From Tetrahymena thermophila SB210 (lineage: Eukaryota > Ciliophora > Oligohymenophorea > Hymenostomatida > Tetrahymenidae), in contig NW_002476155.1 of the NCBI RefSeq assembly GCF_000189635.1, forward strand, positions 1 to 64,000: 64,000 nucleotides of DNA. Reading direction: 5' to 3'. Each line of letters begins with the position of its first letter. Position 1 is the first letter of the stretch. The position numbers were made by a program, and so were the translations under genes. Of this stretch, positions 53,617 to 64,000 are shown piece by piece. The notes beneath the pieces are model-generated. The model was not told the origin of the DNA. It made no database searches and saw nothing but the letters and a program-made list of their open reading frames with translations.

Positions 53617-54347
53617 AATTAATTAATTAGTAAATAAATAATAAATTTATTTGTTAAATTTTATTAAAATATATTTTTACTTTTTTATTCTTTTCTCAAT
53701 TATCTCATTATAAAAATATTTATTTTCAAAAAAATTATATTGTTATAAATATTTTAAATCAGATATGTTTTGAGTAGTCTGTTGTGCAAATGTAAGATTA
53801 TAATTTTCAGAACATTTTTTTTTCATAAGTCGAGTTTAGGTCGGAGCAGGACAAAAAAAAATATTGGAATAATAAATTGTTTTAATGCAAGTTCTAAGCT
53901 TAGATTGAAACATAAATTTAAATAATAATACTATTTGTTTATTTATAACGAGATAATAGATAGATTATTTTATATCTAAATATTTCAAAAGCTAATTAAA
54001 AAAAAATTTCTTTCATCAAATGATATTTTTAAAAAATCATAGAATATGGTAAAATTTGCCTATGAAATTTAAAAAGGTTTGGCCTATTATTATAGTTAAT
54101 TTATTTAAAATCAAGCAAAGCTTTAAAATAAAAATAATTAGTATTGAACAAAGAATTTTTTTTGATATAACTCCAAAAATAGTATCGACTTAATTATAAT
54201 TTCTCCATGACAAACATAAATATATTTATTTATTTATAATTTTATATATGATTTATTGTATTTGATAATAATCTTTATATTAAATTAATTTAACTAATTA
54301 ATAAAGAAAAATTTTATTTTTTATTATAATTTTTTCAAAAATATTTT
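53617..54347. other. Convergent intergenic region
   Basis: About 730 bases between 3' ends of convergent genes. A slightly GC-richer stretch at 53825-53855 (around AGTCGAGTTTAGGTCGGAG) stands out but has no fold or frame that I can support. Confidence 0.5.
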
Positions 54348-56486
54348 TCAATCGTTGAATACATGGCCAGAGATGATGTTATAACCATGATTAGAATGAA
54401 TTCCAAAAGAGTCCTTGATAAAATTAGATTCTTATTGAATATTTTTATGCAGCAATTAAGCCCCATAAAAATTAACTTATGGATTTTGTAAAGATTTAGG
54501 ATTGACTGTTCTAATTTAATTAAAATTATCAACATGATTTTAAATTTTATTTATGTATGACTAATTTAAGTGCACTTAAGACATTTAAGATTAGTTTTAA
54601 ATAGGTTGATTATTAATTTAATCCATGCTTTATTCATTTGGAGACTACAGTCTATTAATAAGCTAAGATCCATTTCTGACTAAAGTTGACGATGGCTGAC
54701 CATTATTGACTTGAGCAAGATTAACCTAACTTAAATTATTCATAGTTGGAATCCTACTTAAGTTAGGATTTGAATTAGGTGTTATTTATCTATTTAATGC
54801 TCTATCTACTTAGTTTAGTTATTTCTATCTTTCATATGAGTTATATTCTAAAGAGTAAATAGGATTGAGTTCAATACCGTTTTTATCTCTTGTCTATATA
54901 TAATTTATTTCATTAAAATTTGTTATAAATAGATACCAAAATTAGCAATTAAATACAATGTTAATTAAGCAAATATAATTTTTCCTTGAATATAATTTTA
55001 TTTAATAAAGAGTAGTTCATTAAAATTATTGAAGTTAGGTCTAACAAAATTAATAAAAATGTAATTTTTTCTTTTCTTGTATCTATGAATTCGAAAAATA
55101 ATTTATTTTTATGTTATAAAAATTAAATTTCTTTTAACTTTTCTATTCAAATTTTATGCTAAACAATCTAATTAATTTACACAAAGAATTTATTTCAAGT
55201 CATAAAATATGTAAAACTATTTTTTACCTTTGACCTTTTAGAATTAATTGCAGTTTCTCTTGCATTCATTAAATTCTCTCTTATTTGAAGTTGTTTCTAA
55301 AATTAGCTCTTTTTATTTAAAATATATTTAGAAAATAAATTTAAAAAGAAGTAATTAATTAATTAATTAATAAACAAAATTCTTTATTAGAAATATTTTA
55401 CCTAAACATTATTATCAGTGCAATATTACTAATAATACTATTTTTTTTATTCTTTCATTTACTTTTCTTGATCTTGCAAGAATTTAGCTTGCATTTCAAC
55501 CAACTCTCTTTCCCTAAGTTTTTACTCTCTTTCCATAGCTTTTTAAGCTTCTTTTTACTTAATTTACTCGTATACTACATCATCGCACTTATCATGAAGA
55601 TATTTTCTTTCTACATTTAATATATTATGGGATCCTCTTATTATATTTTAGTGCTATTTATTTTTATGGGTAGTAAGTAATTCAATTAATTTCTGTTATA
55701 AAAATCTATTCAAATTAATAAATAATTAAATTTTTTACTGGAAACAAAGGAGTTATTTTTTGAGGTTCAATTAGTTGCAAATTTTGCTAGTTCATTTGCT
55801 ATATTTTTTAGTACTCTTTTTCCATCTTTTAGAAATTAAAAATTTAAGTTAAATTCACCTTTAATAAATTGCTTGTTTATTACCTTTTTTTAGTTATTTT
55901 AGTAAATCTATGCTTCCTTTAATCTAAATTAATTCATTCTTTCTTCCATAGTCTAGTATTATGGGTAGCTTTTAACCTAATCATATATCTAAAAAACCAT
56001 TAATAATTCAAGTTAATAAAAAATAAATATCTACTTAATCTTATCTCTGTTGTGCCAGTATTAAATTTTCTTCGCAAAGCTTTTAATGATAAAGTTTTTA
56101 GGCATTTTTTTATTTATTAAGCATATCACTGATAACCTTTTTTAAAAAAATAAAACTTTTAACTTCATATAAATATTTTTAGCAAATATATACTTATTCA
56201 TTATCATTCCAATACTTTTAATTATTAATATCTTCCTATTTTTCTATTGCCTTTTAATTTTGTTTGGCCTATACATCTTAATCTAATAGTTCCCTAATTT
56301 AAGATATCATTTTTAATATTGCACTACTAAATATAAAAATAATATAAACCTATATTTTTATTTTCTCATTTATTCATATTATTTTCTTTATTGATAGTTC
56401 TCCAACTACTTCTACTCTTACTGCTAAAAAAACTAACCCCATTCACCTGCATGTCCATTTGCTTATTGCTACGATGGAGGATACAT
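54348..56486 (-). CDS. Q-rich coiled-coil protein, unknown function
   Basis: A multi-exon minus-strand gene read from ATG 56486 (MYPPSQQQANGHAGEWGQ) to TGA 54348-54350, about 495 residues. The central exons encode charged coiled coil (QIRELLDQDVQAKQNQKAIEKQ; later EREQKLRERELVEMQAKFLQDQ). The last exon (54893-54348, 182 codons) is N/Q/S/P-rich and starts TRDKNGIELNP. Several joins are exactly in phase (for example at 55700-55745 and 55400-55290). Two points are uncertain: the first intron (donor GTAAGAG near 56420) and the long intron of about 340 bases before the last exon. That last exon could instead be a separate 209-residue gene starting at 55020 with a 43-base intron; the joined model is preferred because that alternative first exon looks like chance AT-rich translation. 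No domain is recognised. Confidence 0.6.
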
Positions 56487-57934
56487 TGGTTCTTTAAAGT
56501 TGGTAAATATAATAATAAGTAAGACAAGATAGTCAATAGTTAATACTTTAAATTACAGATTTAAAAAGGAGTTGAAGAAACTTAAATTTAAGGTTGAGAA
56601 TAAGATCTCATTCTAAACGATCTTTGAATTTTATATTTGCTATTTACTAGTTAGAATGTAGCCTTCTTTATAATTTATTGGATATAATCAATTAAACAAA
56701 ATTGATATTTGACAAGATTTGCTTTTGCTTAAAAATTAATTATTAATAATTTTAGAAGTCTATAAGTCAGAAGAAGAAGAAAATACAATATCACTCATTT
56801 AAAATTAATTGAGATTGGATTAAAAGAGATTGGCTGATATAATTTTATTATTAATTTCAATGATAATTCCAGTAAAAATCTGAATCTAAAATTTAAGGAT
56901 TGAATAAAATTAAGTTATTAAAACAACTAAAATTTATATTGCTGATTTCAATTAATTCTTTTCTTATTTTTCAGATGGCAGAATCTTGCTATTAGAATTT
57001 GTAAATATATTGATTGTTTATTAATATTTGAAAAAATAAATTTATAAATTTATTTATATTGAAGTTATCTGTTATTTATCAATTTTTATAAATAAATATC
57101 ACTCAAGTAGGTGTTAGAAAATAATTTGAACTAGATTTAAAACTGTTTATCTAAATATTTCTTCTAAATTTATTTCAAAATTTACATAAAAATTTGAATA
57201 AAATCCTCTTTTTATCATCAATTAATATCTTCAGTGATTCTTTTGTTAATTTATTGATTGAAATTGTTTCATTACTTTTAGATAACAAAGAAAAGATATC
57301 GATATAACGTATAAAGATAAGATTTATAAATAAAATATTTTATAAATTGGTAATACTATATTACTTAATATATAATCAATAATCATTTTTTTAACTCTAC
57401 ACCCATAAATATTTTGCTTGTTACTTAGTAAAAAATTCATTTTTAGTTTCTTCTGCTTAGTTTTCATAATCAATCTTATCCTTAATATAATTATTACAAA
57501 TAATAATTAATTTCTTCAACATTTTACTTTTTAAGTTATTTTTTAACTATTTATAACTTATTTTTCTTGTTTTAATTATTTAATAATAAGAATTATATCT
57601 TTTTTAAATCATAACATAAATAATATTTTAATTCATATTTTAATTTTTTATTTAATTAAATCTATGTCTTCAATCTAAAAATTTTACTACATAAAAATCA
57701 TTAATATTGTTGAATATAATCTATAAAATATATCTAAATATATAATAAAGTTTTTTTTGTTTTACTATTATTTTTAGGATTTAAAAAAATATGGGTTAAA
57801 ATTTTCTTAGCCAAAAATTTTCTAAAATAGCCTTAATTAAAGGTTGCCTTAATTAATGAGTAATTACGGTATATTCTATAATTTAAATAAATACTTTTAA
57901 ATTTATTTATATTATTTTCATCATATATTTATTA
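56487..57934. other. Intergenic, AT-rich
   Basis: About 1.4 kb upstream of the coiled-coil gene and downstream of the LRR gene. A short plus-strand open stretch (56570-56710) is noted under rejected items. No RNA gene is recognised. Confidence 0.5.
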
Positions 57935-60900
57935 TCAAAAATATATTTTTAAGGAAACTAATCTTTTTGATTTAAGACAATTACTGCTTACTTTAAATTC
58001 TTCTGATTCATTGATTTCGTTAAAACTTTTAATGTAAATTATTGTAAATTATTAATAAAAATTAACTTGACATATTGTTTAAATTCAAAATAATATTTTA
58101 AATCAATAAATAAAAAAACATTAGCAGAATAATAAATAAATAAAAAGCTAATATATAAATTTAAAGAGTCATTTTGTTTTTAATCATTTACATATTCGCA
58201 AACCAAAATAAATAAACTATTTTTACCTAAGAGTAAGGGTCAACTTAGAGAGTTTAGTGCATTTTGCTAAAGCAGAACCTAAGTCTTATGAACCTTTATC
58301 ACCAATTTAATTTTCACTTTTTAAATATTGAAGAAAAAATATAAAATAATTTGTTAGTTAAAAGGAAAAAAGAAGAAAAAATATCAGAAAATTATAAATG
58401 AATTAATTATTATTGAAAGTAAAAAATGAAAATTAATAAATGAGTTAATTTAACAAAAAAATAAAAAAAACAGAAATAGAATAAAAATAAAAATAAATCA
58501 AATAAAAAGCTAATAAATAAATAAATTAAATGAGTCGTTTTTTTATTAATTAATTTTCATATTCACAAACCAATATAAAAAACTGTTTTTACCTAAGATT
58601 AAGTGTCAAATTATAGAGTTTAGTGCACTTTGATAAAGCAGGGCCTAAATCTGATGCTGCTTTATCACCAATTTAATTGCAGCTTTTTAAATATTAAAGA
58701 AAAAAATATTTTATTAACTAGTAAATAGGAAAAAGTGAAGATAAAATATGAAATGTATGAATTAATGATAAAATCAAAATATGAAAATTAAAAATTAAAG
58801 AGTTAAACAAATACAAAAAGAAAAGCATAAGCAAAATAAAAAATAAAAATAAATCTAATAAAAAGCTAATAAATAAATTAAAAGAGTTTTTAAATATGAC
58901 AATCAAATACGAATACACTGTTTTTACCTAAGATTAAGTGTTAAATTTGATAAATTAGAGCAGTTTGATAAAGCAGAACCTAAGTCTGATATACATTTTT
59001 CACCAATTTAATTTCTACTTTTTGAATATTGAAGAAAAAAAATATAATTTACAAGTGAGTAAAAAGAAAAAATGATGAAAAAATATGAATGAAATGATGA
59101 GAAAATATGATTGAAATGAATTCATTAATAATGAAAGCAAAAGATGAAAATGAAAAATTTGAATGAGTTAAATTAACAAAGAAAGAAAGCAAAACATAAG
59201 TAAAATAAAAAGAAAACAAATCATATAAAAAGCTGATAAATAATAATAAGATTTTTTAATTTTTATATCACAATCTAACAAATAAACTATTTTTACCTAA
59301 GATCGAGTGTAAAATTTGAGAGATTAGTGCACTTTGCTAAAGCAAAACCTAAGCCTGATAGATCAATTACATCGATGAAATTTCCACTTTTAAAATATTG
59401 AAGAAAAAAATGAATAAAAAATATGAAAAAATAAGAATTAATAATCAAATTATAACTTAAAAATTAAAAAATGATTTAAATTAGCATCGAAAAAAAAAAA
59501 CAGAAGCAGAGTAAAAAAGAAAAATAAATCAATAAATAAAAAGCAAATAAAAGATTAAGAGTTAGCTATATTATTTTAAATTCATTTTTATACTAAAAAA
59601 TATCATAATCCTTAAAAAAAAAAACTATTTTTACCAAAGATCAAGTGTCAAATTTAAGATATTACAGCAATTTGATAAAGCAAAACCTAAGCCTGATACA
59701 TTAATTGCACCAATTTTATTTCCACTTTTTTAATTTCGAAGAAAAAATATTAATTAATTTGTTAGTTAGTTAGAAGGAAAAAATGAAAACCAAATAAAAT
59801 AATAAGAAATTAATTCATAATGAAAGCAAAGATTGAAGATGAAATAATGAGCTAAATTAAGCAAAGAAAGAAATAAAAAATACACAATTAGAATAATAAA
59901 AGAAAAATAAATCAAAAAAAAGCAAATATTTGAATTAAAACAGTTGATTTGTTTTAAATTCATTTTTGTATTAAAAATATCATAACCCAAAATAAATAAA
60001 TTGATTTTACAGAAGATAAAGTGTCAAATTTTAGATATTAGAGCAGTTTAATAAAGCAGTACCTAAACTTGATATACCTTCACTACCAATTTCATTGTCA
60101 CTTTTTAAATATTGAAGAAAAATATATGAAGAGAACATATGAAAATAATTAAAATAAAAGTAAAAATAATTAAAAAATAAGTTAATTTTACAAAGAAATA
60201 AAATAAACACTATTTAAATACATAAAAAAAGAAGAAAAAACAAATAAAAAGCTATTAAAAAAATTAAAAGAGTAGTTCTGTTTTTGAATTCATTTTATAT
60301 TAAAAAATACTGCAATCCAAAACAAATAAATTTTTTACTTAAGATCAAGTTTCAAATTTGAGAGATTAGTGCACGTTGCTAAAGCAGAACCTAATCCAGA
60401 TGCACCAACTGCACCAATTTAATTTCCACTTTTCAATTATTGAAAAAAAAATATTTCATTAATTAGTTAGCTGGAATTAAAAAATGAAGAAAAAATATGT
60501 AATAATTAGAAATAAATCAATTACTAATGAAAGCAAAATTTGAAATATAAAAATGAGGTATTTTTGCAAAGAAAAAAAAAAATAAATAAATTAAAAGAAT
60601 TGGTTTGTGTTAAATTCATTTTTATATTAAAAAATATGATAATCTAAAACAAATAAAATATTTTACCAAAGATTAAGAGCTAAATTTTAGATATTAGTGC
60701 AGTTTGCTAAAGCAGAACCTAAGCCTGATGCACTTTAATCATCAATTTAATTTTAACTTTTTCAATATTGAATAAAATAATAATAATTATTAATTAATTA
60801 GTTAGTTAGAATTAAATAGGAAGAAAAAATATGAAAATATTAGAAATTAATTAATAACGAAAGTAAAAGATTTAAAAAAAAAATGAGCGAGTTTAATTAA

Positions 60901-63900
60901 AAAAGAAAAATAGAAAAACAGAAGCAGAGTTTAAAAGAAAAAAAAGAAATCAAATAAAAAGCTAACAAATAAAAAGAGTTATAATGTTAAATTCATTTTT
61001 TTAAAAAAAAATTATCATGATCCAAAACAAATAAACTGCTTTTACCTAAGATCAAGTATCAAATTTGAAAGATGAGTATAGTTTACTAACGCAGAACCAA
61101 AGCCTTATGTACCAATAGCACCAATCTTATTTCCACTTTTAAGACATTGAAGAAATATATACAATTAGTTAGTTAGTTAAAAGGAAAAAATATCACAATC
61201 CAAAACAAAAAACTTTTTTACCAAAGAATAAGTGTAAAATTAGAGAGATAAGTGCTGTTTGCTAAAGCAGAACCTAAGTTAGATATACCTTCATCCCCAA
61301 TTTAATTGTAACTTTTTAAATATTGAAGAAAAAATAAAAAATAAATTAGTTAGAGAGTAAGTAAGTGAGTGAGTGAGTAAGAAGGAAAAAATATGAAATA
61401 ATAAGATATAAGTTAACTGATAATGATGGCTAAAGTTGAAATTTAAAAAATTATTTAAATTAATAAACAAAGAATAAAAATAGAAGCAGAATAAATTAGA
61501 AAAATTAAAATAAATTAAATTAGTTATATTGTTTAAAATTTATTTTAACACTAAAAAATATCACAAAAAACCAAAAAACAAATAAACTGTTTTTACGTAA
61601 TATTCAGTGTCAAATTTGAGATATTAGGGCAGTTTGCTAAAGCATTACCTAAGTCTGATGCACCAATTGCACAAATTGAATTTCCACTTTTTAAATTCAT
61701 TAGTTAGTTAGAAGAAAAAATGAAGAAAAAATAAGTAATGATTAGAAATAAATTAGTTAATAATGAAAGCAAAAGTAGGAAAGGAAAAAATGAATTAGCT
61801 TAATTAACAAACAAATAAAACTAAACAGAAGCAGAATAAAAAAGAAAAATAATCAAATAACATAAGATTAAGTATCAAATTTGAGAGATTAGTGTATTTT
61901 ACAAGAGCTAAACCTAAGCCTGATACGCTTTTATCACCAATCGAATTGTAACTTTTTAAATATTGAAGAAAAAATAAATAAATTAATTAGTTAGTTAAGG
62001 AAAAAATGAATAAAATATGAAATAAGAAGAAATCAGTATTGTTTAAAATAAATTCATTTTAGTGTTAAAAATATCGCAATCCAAAGCAAATAAACTGTTT
62101 TTACCTTAGATCAAGTGTCAAATTCGAGAGATTAGTGCAGTTTGCTTAAGCAAAACCTAAACCTGGTGCACCTACATCATCAATATAATTGTAACTTTTT
62201 AAATATTTAAGAAAAAATATATCATAAATAAATAATTTAGAAGAAAAAAATGAAATAATAAGAAGAAAGCAATAAATAAATAATGAAAGTAACAGTTATA
62301 ATTTAATAATTTAAATTAAAAAAGAAAAAAAAAAAAACTGGAGTTGAATTAAAAAAAAAAATAATTCAAATAAAAAGAAAATAAATAAATTAAAAGAGCT
62401 TTTTTGTTTTAATTTAATTTTTATGTTAAAAAATATGACAATCCAAAATAAATACACTGTTTTTACCTAAGATCAAGTATTAAATATGAGATATTAGTGC
62501 AGTTTGCTAAAGCAGAACATAAACCTGATGCACCACTTGCTCCAATATAATTTCCACTATTTAAATATTGAAGAAAAATTATAATATTATTAATTAGTTT
62601 GTAGGAAAAGATGAAAAAAATATGAATTAATTAATTAACAACGATCAAAAGTTGAAAATGAAAAAGTGAATTAGTTCATTTAATAAAGAAAAAAAGCAAA
62701 CAGAAGCAGAATTAAAAAGAAAAGAAATCAAAAAAAAAGCTAATAAATAAATTAAAAAAGAGTTGTTTTGTTTTAAATTCATTTTTTATTAAAAAATATC
62801 ACAATCAAAAACAAATCAACTGTTTTTACCGAAGATTAAGCATTAAATATGAAAGATTTGTACAGTTTTTTAAAGCAGAACCTAAGCCTTATGCAGCAAT
62901 TGCATGAATTTAATTGTAGCTTTTTAATTATTAAAGAAAAAATATTTAATTAATTATCTATATAGAAGAAAAAAATGAATGAAAATTTAAGAAATGATTA
63001 TAAATAAATTAATTTATAATTAAATACAAAGTTAAATTAAAGAAAAAAATAAATAAAAACAAGCTGAATAAAAATGAAAAATGAATCAAATAAAAAGCTA
63101 ATAAATAAATATATTAAAAGAATCATATTGTTTTAAATTCATTTTTATATTAAAAATATTTTAATCCAAAAAAAATAAACTATTTTTACCTAAGATCAAG
63201 TGTCAGATTTGAGAGATTATTGCACTTTGCTAAAGCATAACCTAAGTCTGGTGCACTATCATCAATTTAATTTACACTTTTCAAATATAGTTAATTATAA
63301 GGAAAAAATATGAAATCAATAATAATAAAGTAAAAATTCAAAATTAAGAAATTAGTTATTTAACAAATTGATAAAAGAAAACAGAGGCAGAATAAAAAAG
63401 AAAAAATAAATTCAAATCAAATAAAAAACTAATAAATAAATTAAAAGAATTAGTTAGTTATATTATTTTAAATTCATTTTTATATTAAAAAATTTCACTA
63501 ACCAAAAAAAAAACCCTATTTTTACCAAAGATCAAGTCTCAATTTTGAGAGATTAGTGCACTTTGCTAAAGCAGAACATAAGCCTGATGCAAATTTATCT
63601 CCAATTAATTTGTAACTTTTTAAATATTGAAGAAAAAATATATTATTAATTAATTAGTTAGAAGGAAAAAATGAAGAAAAAATATCAAATAAAAAATTAT
63701 TAATTAATTAAAATTCAAAATAAAAATAAAAATTTAAAATGAAAAATAAGTTAAAAAAAATATTTGAGAAAATAAAAATGAACGAAAGAATAAAGATGAT
63801 AAATTATATAAGAAAAATAATTTTGCTAATAACTTTAAAATTAAATTTATAAAAAAATTAATAATAATATAAATATACTTCTGAAAAATATGGAGAATCT

Positions 63901-64000
63901 AGTGAGATTATAGCGAAGAGTTTAAAAACTTTTTTTATTAAAAAATATAAATTTAAAGAATATTCCTAAATAAATAAATAATTACTTCTTCTAGATCTTA
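57935..64000 (-). CDS. Leucine-rich-repeat protein built of uniform exons (5' end outside window)
   Basis: Terminal exon 58025-57935 (TGA 57935-57937) plus 17 upstream LRR exons. Low-coordinate starts are 58227, 58593, 58928, 59297, 59635, 60011, 60339, 60667, 61046, 61222, 61597, 61862, 62105, 62467, 62830, 63190 and 63526. Each is 90 bases (87 for 63190) and begins and ends in phase 2. Each encodes one 30-residue ribonuclease-inhibitor-like LRR, consensus S-G-N-Q-I-G-A-x-G-A-S-G-L-G-S-A-L-A-K-C then T-N-L-S-N-L-T-L-D-L. All 17 stay open under the ciliate code. The last exon closes with SSNCLKSKRLVSLKIYF. About 540 residues are visible. LRR solenoids bind proteins; in ciliates they are often joined to kinase domains, but the N-terminus is not in the window, so the partner domain is unknown. 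Exons upstream of 63615 were not found. Confidence 0.85.
58227..63615 (-). repeat. Tandem array of 17 exon-intron units
   Basis: The repeated unit is about 330-380 bases: a 90-base LRR exon plus an intron whose sequence also recurs. Recurrent intron blocks, read on the plus strand, are TATTGAAGAAAAAATAT after each exon, TTAATTAGTTAG with GAAGGAAAAAATGAAG, ATAATGAAAGCAAAA, ACAGAAGCAGAATAAAAAAG, AAATAAAAAGCTAATAAATAAA, and AAATTCATTTTTATATTAAA up to AAATAAACTGTTTTTAC at the donor. Three units are shortened by intron loss of sequence: starts 61046 to 61222 (176 bases apart), 61862 to 62105 (243) and 61597 to 61862 (265). Units are diverged by point changes but keep exon length. Confidence 0.9.
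63616..64000. other. Upstream part of the LRR gene or its intron
   Basis: Begins with the intron sequence typical of the array, then becomes unique AT-rich DNA from about 63700. A less AT-rich stretch at 63889-63930 could hold part of a preceding minus-strand exon with a GTATAT donor, but the frame cannot be fixed from this window. Confidence 0.4.

Noticed and set aside
53825-53855. GC-richer patch that might be a small RNA gene
   Set aside because: No stem structure, tRNA box, Sm site or known RNA motif could be made from it or its flanks.
54937-55020. Separate first exon for a 209-residue gene
   Set aside because: It splices in phase with the exon at 54893-54348, but its translation is only K/L/I/N-rich. 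Joining that exon to the upstream coiled-coil gene, also in phase, is the better model. It is kept as an alternative in the feature.
56474-56710. Possible plus-strand exon pair overlapping the start of the coiled-coil gene
   Set aside because: The only donor-acceptor join I can make creates an in-frame TGA, and the downstream stretch looks like chance AT-rich translation.
536-57935. Many in-frame TAA and TAG codons that would mark every gene as a pseudogene
   Set aside because: They occur in conserved domains at Gln-compatible places, TGA alone ends each frame, and the telomere is C4A2. This is the ciliate code, not decay.
1-64000. tRNA, rRNA, CRISPR, transposase or integrated viral genes
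   Set aside because: None was recognised on either strand with the ciliate or standard code. A covariance-model scan would be needed to exclude tRNAs fully.

Overview
The window is the left end of a ciliate macronuclear chromosome, almost certainly Tetrahymena or a close relative. It opens with 81 bases of C4A2 telomere repeat. Genes read through only if TAA and TAG encode glutamine and TGA is the sole stop. Introns are short, AT-rich and GT-AG, and non-coding DNA is extremely AT-rich. Standard-code reading breaks every real gene into fragments, so all genes here were read with the ciliate code and exons joined by hand. For most genes the exon lengths add up to an exact number of codons, which is the main internal check.

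Layout, left to right. An ERICH3-like Q/N-rich gene runs on the minus strand next to the telomere. Two very small cysteine-patterned proteins follow, one a textbook twin CX9C. Then come a GH31 alpha-glucosidase (plus), an intronless acidic protein of unknown function (plus), a large CDCA7-type zinc-finger protein (minus) and a small unknown protein (minus).

The middle holds two topoisomerase III genes of the TOP3-beta type on the plus strand. The first lacks the C-terminal zinc ribbons and the second keeps all of them. Between them sit two tandem minus-strand secreted proteins with a pepsin-like layout that have lost the catalytic aspartates. Next on the plus strand are a seven-bladed RCC1 propeller fused to a long coiled coil, a cyclic-nucleotide-gated-channel-like protein with an abnormal pore and a very long Q/N-rich tail, and a pseudokinase-TPR protein with an N-terminal acylation motif.

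The right end has a minus-strand coiled-coil gene. Last comes a minus-strand leucine-rich-repeat gene cut by the window edge. That gene is the most striking structure here: 17 consecutive exons, 16 of exactly 90 bases and one of 87, all in the same phase, each encode one LRR. The introns between them are also repeats of one another, so the gene grew by copying a whole exon-intron unit.

There is no operon logic: genes are independent, widely spaced, and shared themes (TOP3 pair, pepsin-fold pair, CX9C pair) look like local duplication. I found no tRNA, rRNA, CRISPR array or transposase.
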